Source: Talpa occidentalis
Lineage: Eukaryota > Chordata > Mammalia > Eulipotyphla > Talpidae
Direction: 5' to 3'
NCBI RefSeq assembly: GCF_014898055.3
Contig: NW_023605083.1
Location: forward strand, 95,133,483-95,197,482
Length of the DNA stretch: 64,000 nt
Part shown: positions 61,512 to 64,000 of the stretch, one piece after another
Numbering within the stretch: position 1 is the stretch's first letter
Layout: each line of letters begins with the position of its first letter
The notes under the pieces: model-generated
What the model was told of the DNA's origin: nothing
The model's database searches: none
Seen by the model: the letters and a program-made list of their open reading frames with translations, nothing else
Made by a program: the position numbers and the translations under genes

Positions 61512-61832
61512 TTTTTTTTTTTTTTATAGAGGCATGTTTTATTTATTTATTTATTTTATTTGTTTGTTTGTTTGTTTTTGTTTATACATGCACTGGGTAC
61601 AGTCAGAAGCGTGGGAGGGTGAGAGAATTCACCAGAGCCAGAGTGGGGAGCAGAGCAGGCAGAAGGACTGAAGTACACTGCTGAGGGGAGCAGCGGGCGG
61701 CAGGAGAGGTCTGCGCACCATGTGGGATCCTCCTCCGGTGGCCGGGGAGCAGCCGGGGATCGAACCGGCGCCGCAGAGGCCGCGGGCAGCTTCGCAACCC
61801 AGCGCTCAACCGCTGCGCCACCGGGGAGGCCC
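61512..61832 (-). mobile_element. Young tRNA-derived SINE
   Basis: The best-preserved copy: the reverse complement reads GGCCTCCCCGGTGGCGCAGC, then an A-box region and GGTTCGATCCCCGGC B box with many CpGs retained. Flanked by a perfect 16-bp duplication AATACTGTTCAATTTT at 61496-61511 and 61833-61848. The 3' tail contains TTTA and TTTG repeats. Confidence 0.95.
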
Positions 61833-62559
61833 AATACTGTTCAATTTTATTATACTCATGTTCACAATGAGATTTCTTGTCAGCTCAGCTACAGTCCCAG
61901 CCTTCTTACCTTCTCTAAAACATGAAGTGGATCTATACTGTGGAAGAAACTCTTTTGTACTACCTAATGAGCTCCAGCAGAAGGAAACACTCTTAGAAGA
62001 ATCCCCTTCCTCATTTCCTGGAATTTCTAGTGAAAACTCATATAAAACTAATTCTTGAGCATAGTACATCCCTGTTCCTTGGTTGTTAACTGGACCACAA
62101 ATTTGAAGTCTAAGGAAGAAAGAATATAGTTGTAACTACCAAACTTAACAAATCTTTCATTCTTTTTTAAAGCCCCTTTGGACAAGGAGAAAGGACAATG
62201 ACTTATATTTAGAACTAGAAAAACATTCACTTATTTGTGCTCCCTTCCCTTAAAGAGTGTCTTCATGTCTAGGGATCCCATGGGCAAAAGCTTTTTTTTT
62301 CCTTTAACATTAAACAGAGAGCGAAGAAAACTTGTCTTCCAGAATTTGAGTTTATCAGGTTTAATCTGGACTGGTTGCACTTCAGGCCTGCTTCACAACT
62401 GTTGCCACTGTTTTGTGAATACCTATATTACTCTCATGATTTTGATTCCCTGTTTCTGCAATTTCATGTTGTTATTTTTCCCCTCAGCTTCCCCCGTCAT
62501 TTTGGTAGAGTGTATCTCCTCATAGCTTTCTGAGATAAATATTCTTTCTTAGTAAGTGA

Positions 62560-63030
62560 ACCTTTTGGGTATTTGCCTGCCTGCCTGAAAATACCTTTAT
62601 CTAATCCTAATAGTAGATTTGTAGTTTTATTAACTGTGGAAATCTGAGGTAGGAATTTTTCTTCAGGATTTTAAAGGCATCGCTCCAGTGTTCCCAAGCT
62701 TCCCAGCATTACTCTTAGAAATGTTATTCTAATATGCCATTGTGATTATGGGATTTTGGAACATGAAGTGTTTTTTCTTTTTGCATGTTTGTAGGGTTTT
62801 GTCTTTTTCCTCAGTGTCTGAAATCTCATTATATTTGCTTTAGTTAGTTTTTTTTTCTTTATTCCTTTTCTGTTCTCTTCTCCTTCCTTCCTTCTTACTT
62901 TCCACAGATCTGAACTCTTGATACTCTTTTAATCTAGAAACAAATCACTTTTTCTAGGATATGTTTTATTATTCTTTTATTCTGTTTTTTACATGTTTTT
63001 GCCCATCTGTCATCCCTGCTGCTGGAGCTT
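62560..63030. repeat. LINE-like decayed segment
   Basis: TTTAAAGGCATCGCTCCAGT and neighbouring T-rich sequence resemble a common old antisense LINE region. Weak. Confidence 0.4.
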
Positions 63031-63043
63031 CACTCTAGGTTTT

Positions 63044-63307
63044 GTTTTGTTTTTAAAGATTTATTTATTCATAAAAGAACTGGGGTGTAGGCTAGAGGTG
63101 CGGGACATGAGAGGATTCACCAGAGACAGAGTGGGGAGCAGAACAGGCAGACTAAATGAAATACATTGCTGAGGGGAGCAGCGGGCAAGACAGGAGAGGT
63201 CTGCTGCGCCATGTGGGTAGCTCCCTGGATCGAACTCATGCTCCAGAGGCTGTTATCGATAGCTGCACAGTGCTGTGTTTAACCCCTTGCACCACCAGGG
63301 AGGCCCT
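63044..63307 (-). mobile_element. tRNA-derived SINE
   Basis: Minus-strand copy with 5' end GGCCTCCCTGGTGGTGCAAG. Duplication ACTCTAGGTTTT (63032-63043) against ACTTTAGGTTTT (63308-63319), one mismatch. Confidence 0.92.
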
Positions 63308-63319
63308 ACTTTAGGTTTT

Positions 63320-64000
63320 AGATCTCTTAATTTGAGTCCCTATTTTTCTTGTTTTTTTCCCTCCACCTTCAATTTTATATGTATCTTTCTTTTATTTTCT
63401 TTTTTCTAGTCTTTAGCTCTCTTCTCTTTCTCTCCCCTTCTTAACTTCCTCCCTCCCCCCTCCTAGCTTCCCCCTACACACACACAATGAAAGAACAACA
63501 AATTGATGGGAAACTTTGTTATTTGATTGGTGGGACTCATGATGAAGTATGAAAAAGACACATCTATTTTTATTTTTATTTTGAAGTTTTTCCAAATGTC
63601 AGTATCTAAAGGTTTTTTCTCCTTTTGTCTTTATTTTCCTGAAAAAAGGTGATGTGTGAGGTTGCTATAATTCTGGGTCAAGGAAGATAGGTGTTTCTCC
63701 ACTGTGTATGTAGACTTTCACTCAGCATGTCTTGCTACATTTCTTCTCTGTGACTGGTGCCTTTTTAGTACAGTTTCTTCAGAATACATAGCCTTGGGTC
63801 GTCTACTGAGGCAGAGGTGGGATCATCCCCTGGTTGTGGGGATATAGGGATCTATTTGTGCCTTACATTCTTTCAGTATTGCATTTGGATTTAACCCCTA
63901 ACTGGTTCCTTAACTTAGGCTTCCCATTTTTCAAACAAATTGGTTTACATTTTTTTTGGTATCTCTATTTATACAGACTTTAGTTTCACCTTTCTCTACC
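63320..64000. other. MAP2K4 intron 2, unassigned
   Basis: T- and pyrimidine-rich at first (63340-63480). No exon or named repeat seen to the window end. Confidence 0.4.

Larger units (their letters stand above)
60332..64000 (+). other. MAP2K4: MAP2K4 intron 2, 5' part
   Basis: Starts GTGAGT and runs off the window. It contains a 30-bp tandem duplication (60841-60890), two minus-strand SINEs (61512-61832, 63044-63307) and a T-rich LINE-like stretch around them. No further MAP2K4 exon is seen. Confidence 0.8.

Noticed and set aside
1..64000. A novel prokaryote-like system (CRISPR, operon, phage, toxin-antitoxin)
   Set aside because: The window is intron-rich mammalian DNA. No spaced direct-repeat array, operon or phage module is present.

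Overview
The window is mammalian nuclear DNA. It holds exons separated by canonical GT/AG introns, two CpG-island promoters, and a dense background of LINE-1, tRNA-derived SINEs, MIR/L2 fragments, MER5A-like elements and retroviral LTRs. No Alu is seen. The dominant SINE (12 full or partial copies plus one inverted half copy) has a clear tRNA-like A box and B box, a unique 3' part and an AATAAATAAATCTTT-type tail. It suggests a non-primate, probably laurasiatherian host. A rhinolophoid bat is my guess for the lineage, but it is not proven here. There is no bacterial-style operon, CRISPR array or prophage.

Two protein-coding genes are recognised, arranged head to head about 19 kb apart. ZNF18 lies on the minus strand at the left: a promoter and probable noncoding first exon in a CpG island at about 10.4-11.6 kb, then three coding exons at 5158-4772, 3538-3349 and 2958-2867. 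These give the first 223 codons (N-terminus, SCAN domain, linker). The rest of the gene, including its zinc fingers, lies beyond the left edge. MAP2K4 (MKK4, the JNK/p38-activating kinase kinase) lies on the plus strand: CpG-island promoter and exon 1 at about 30.1-31.1 kb, a 33-nt in-frame cassette exon at 38600-38632, and exon 2 at 60229-60331, which carries the MAPK docking motif. The kinase domain lies beyond the right edge. The same neighbour order (ZNF18 then MAP2K4, divergent) is known on human chromosome 17p.

Region by region: 1-11 kb is ZNF18 with intronic repeats. These include an old LTR ending a few tens of bases from the start-codon exon, and a broken L1 carrying a solo LTR and a fold-back SINE pair. 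11-30 kb is intergenic, mostly L1 fragments of several ages. Two candidate unannotated exons lie near 20.2-20.9 kb. 30-64 kb is MAP2K4 intron 1, the cassette exon, exon 2 and the start of intron 2. It holds young SINEs with good target-site duplications, a tandem SINE pair, a second copy of the ZNF18-intron LTR family in opposite orientation, and nested L1s.

The two genes do not form a pathway: one is a SCAN zinc-finger transcription factor, the other a dual-specificity kinase kinase. They are simply conserved neighbours. The observations most worth checking are the conserved MAP2K4 cassette exon, a 124-bp segment shared at about 98% identity between a solo LTR and a site 1.1 kb away, and the candidate exons upstream of MAP2K4. 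All family assignments rest on reading the sequence against remembered consensus features. No database search was run.
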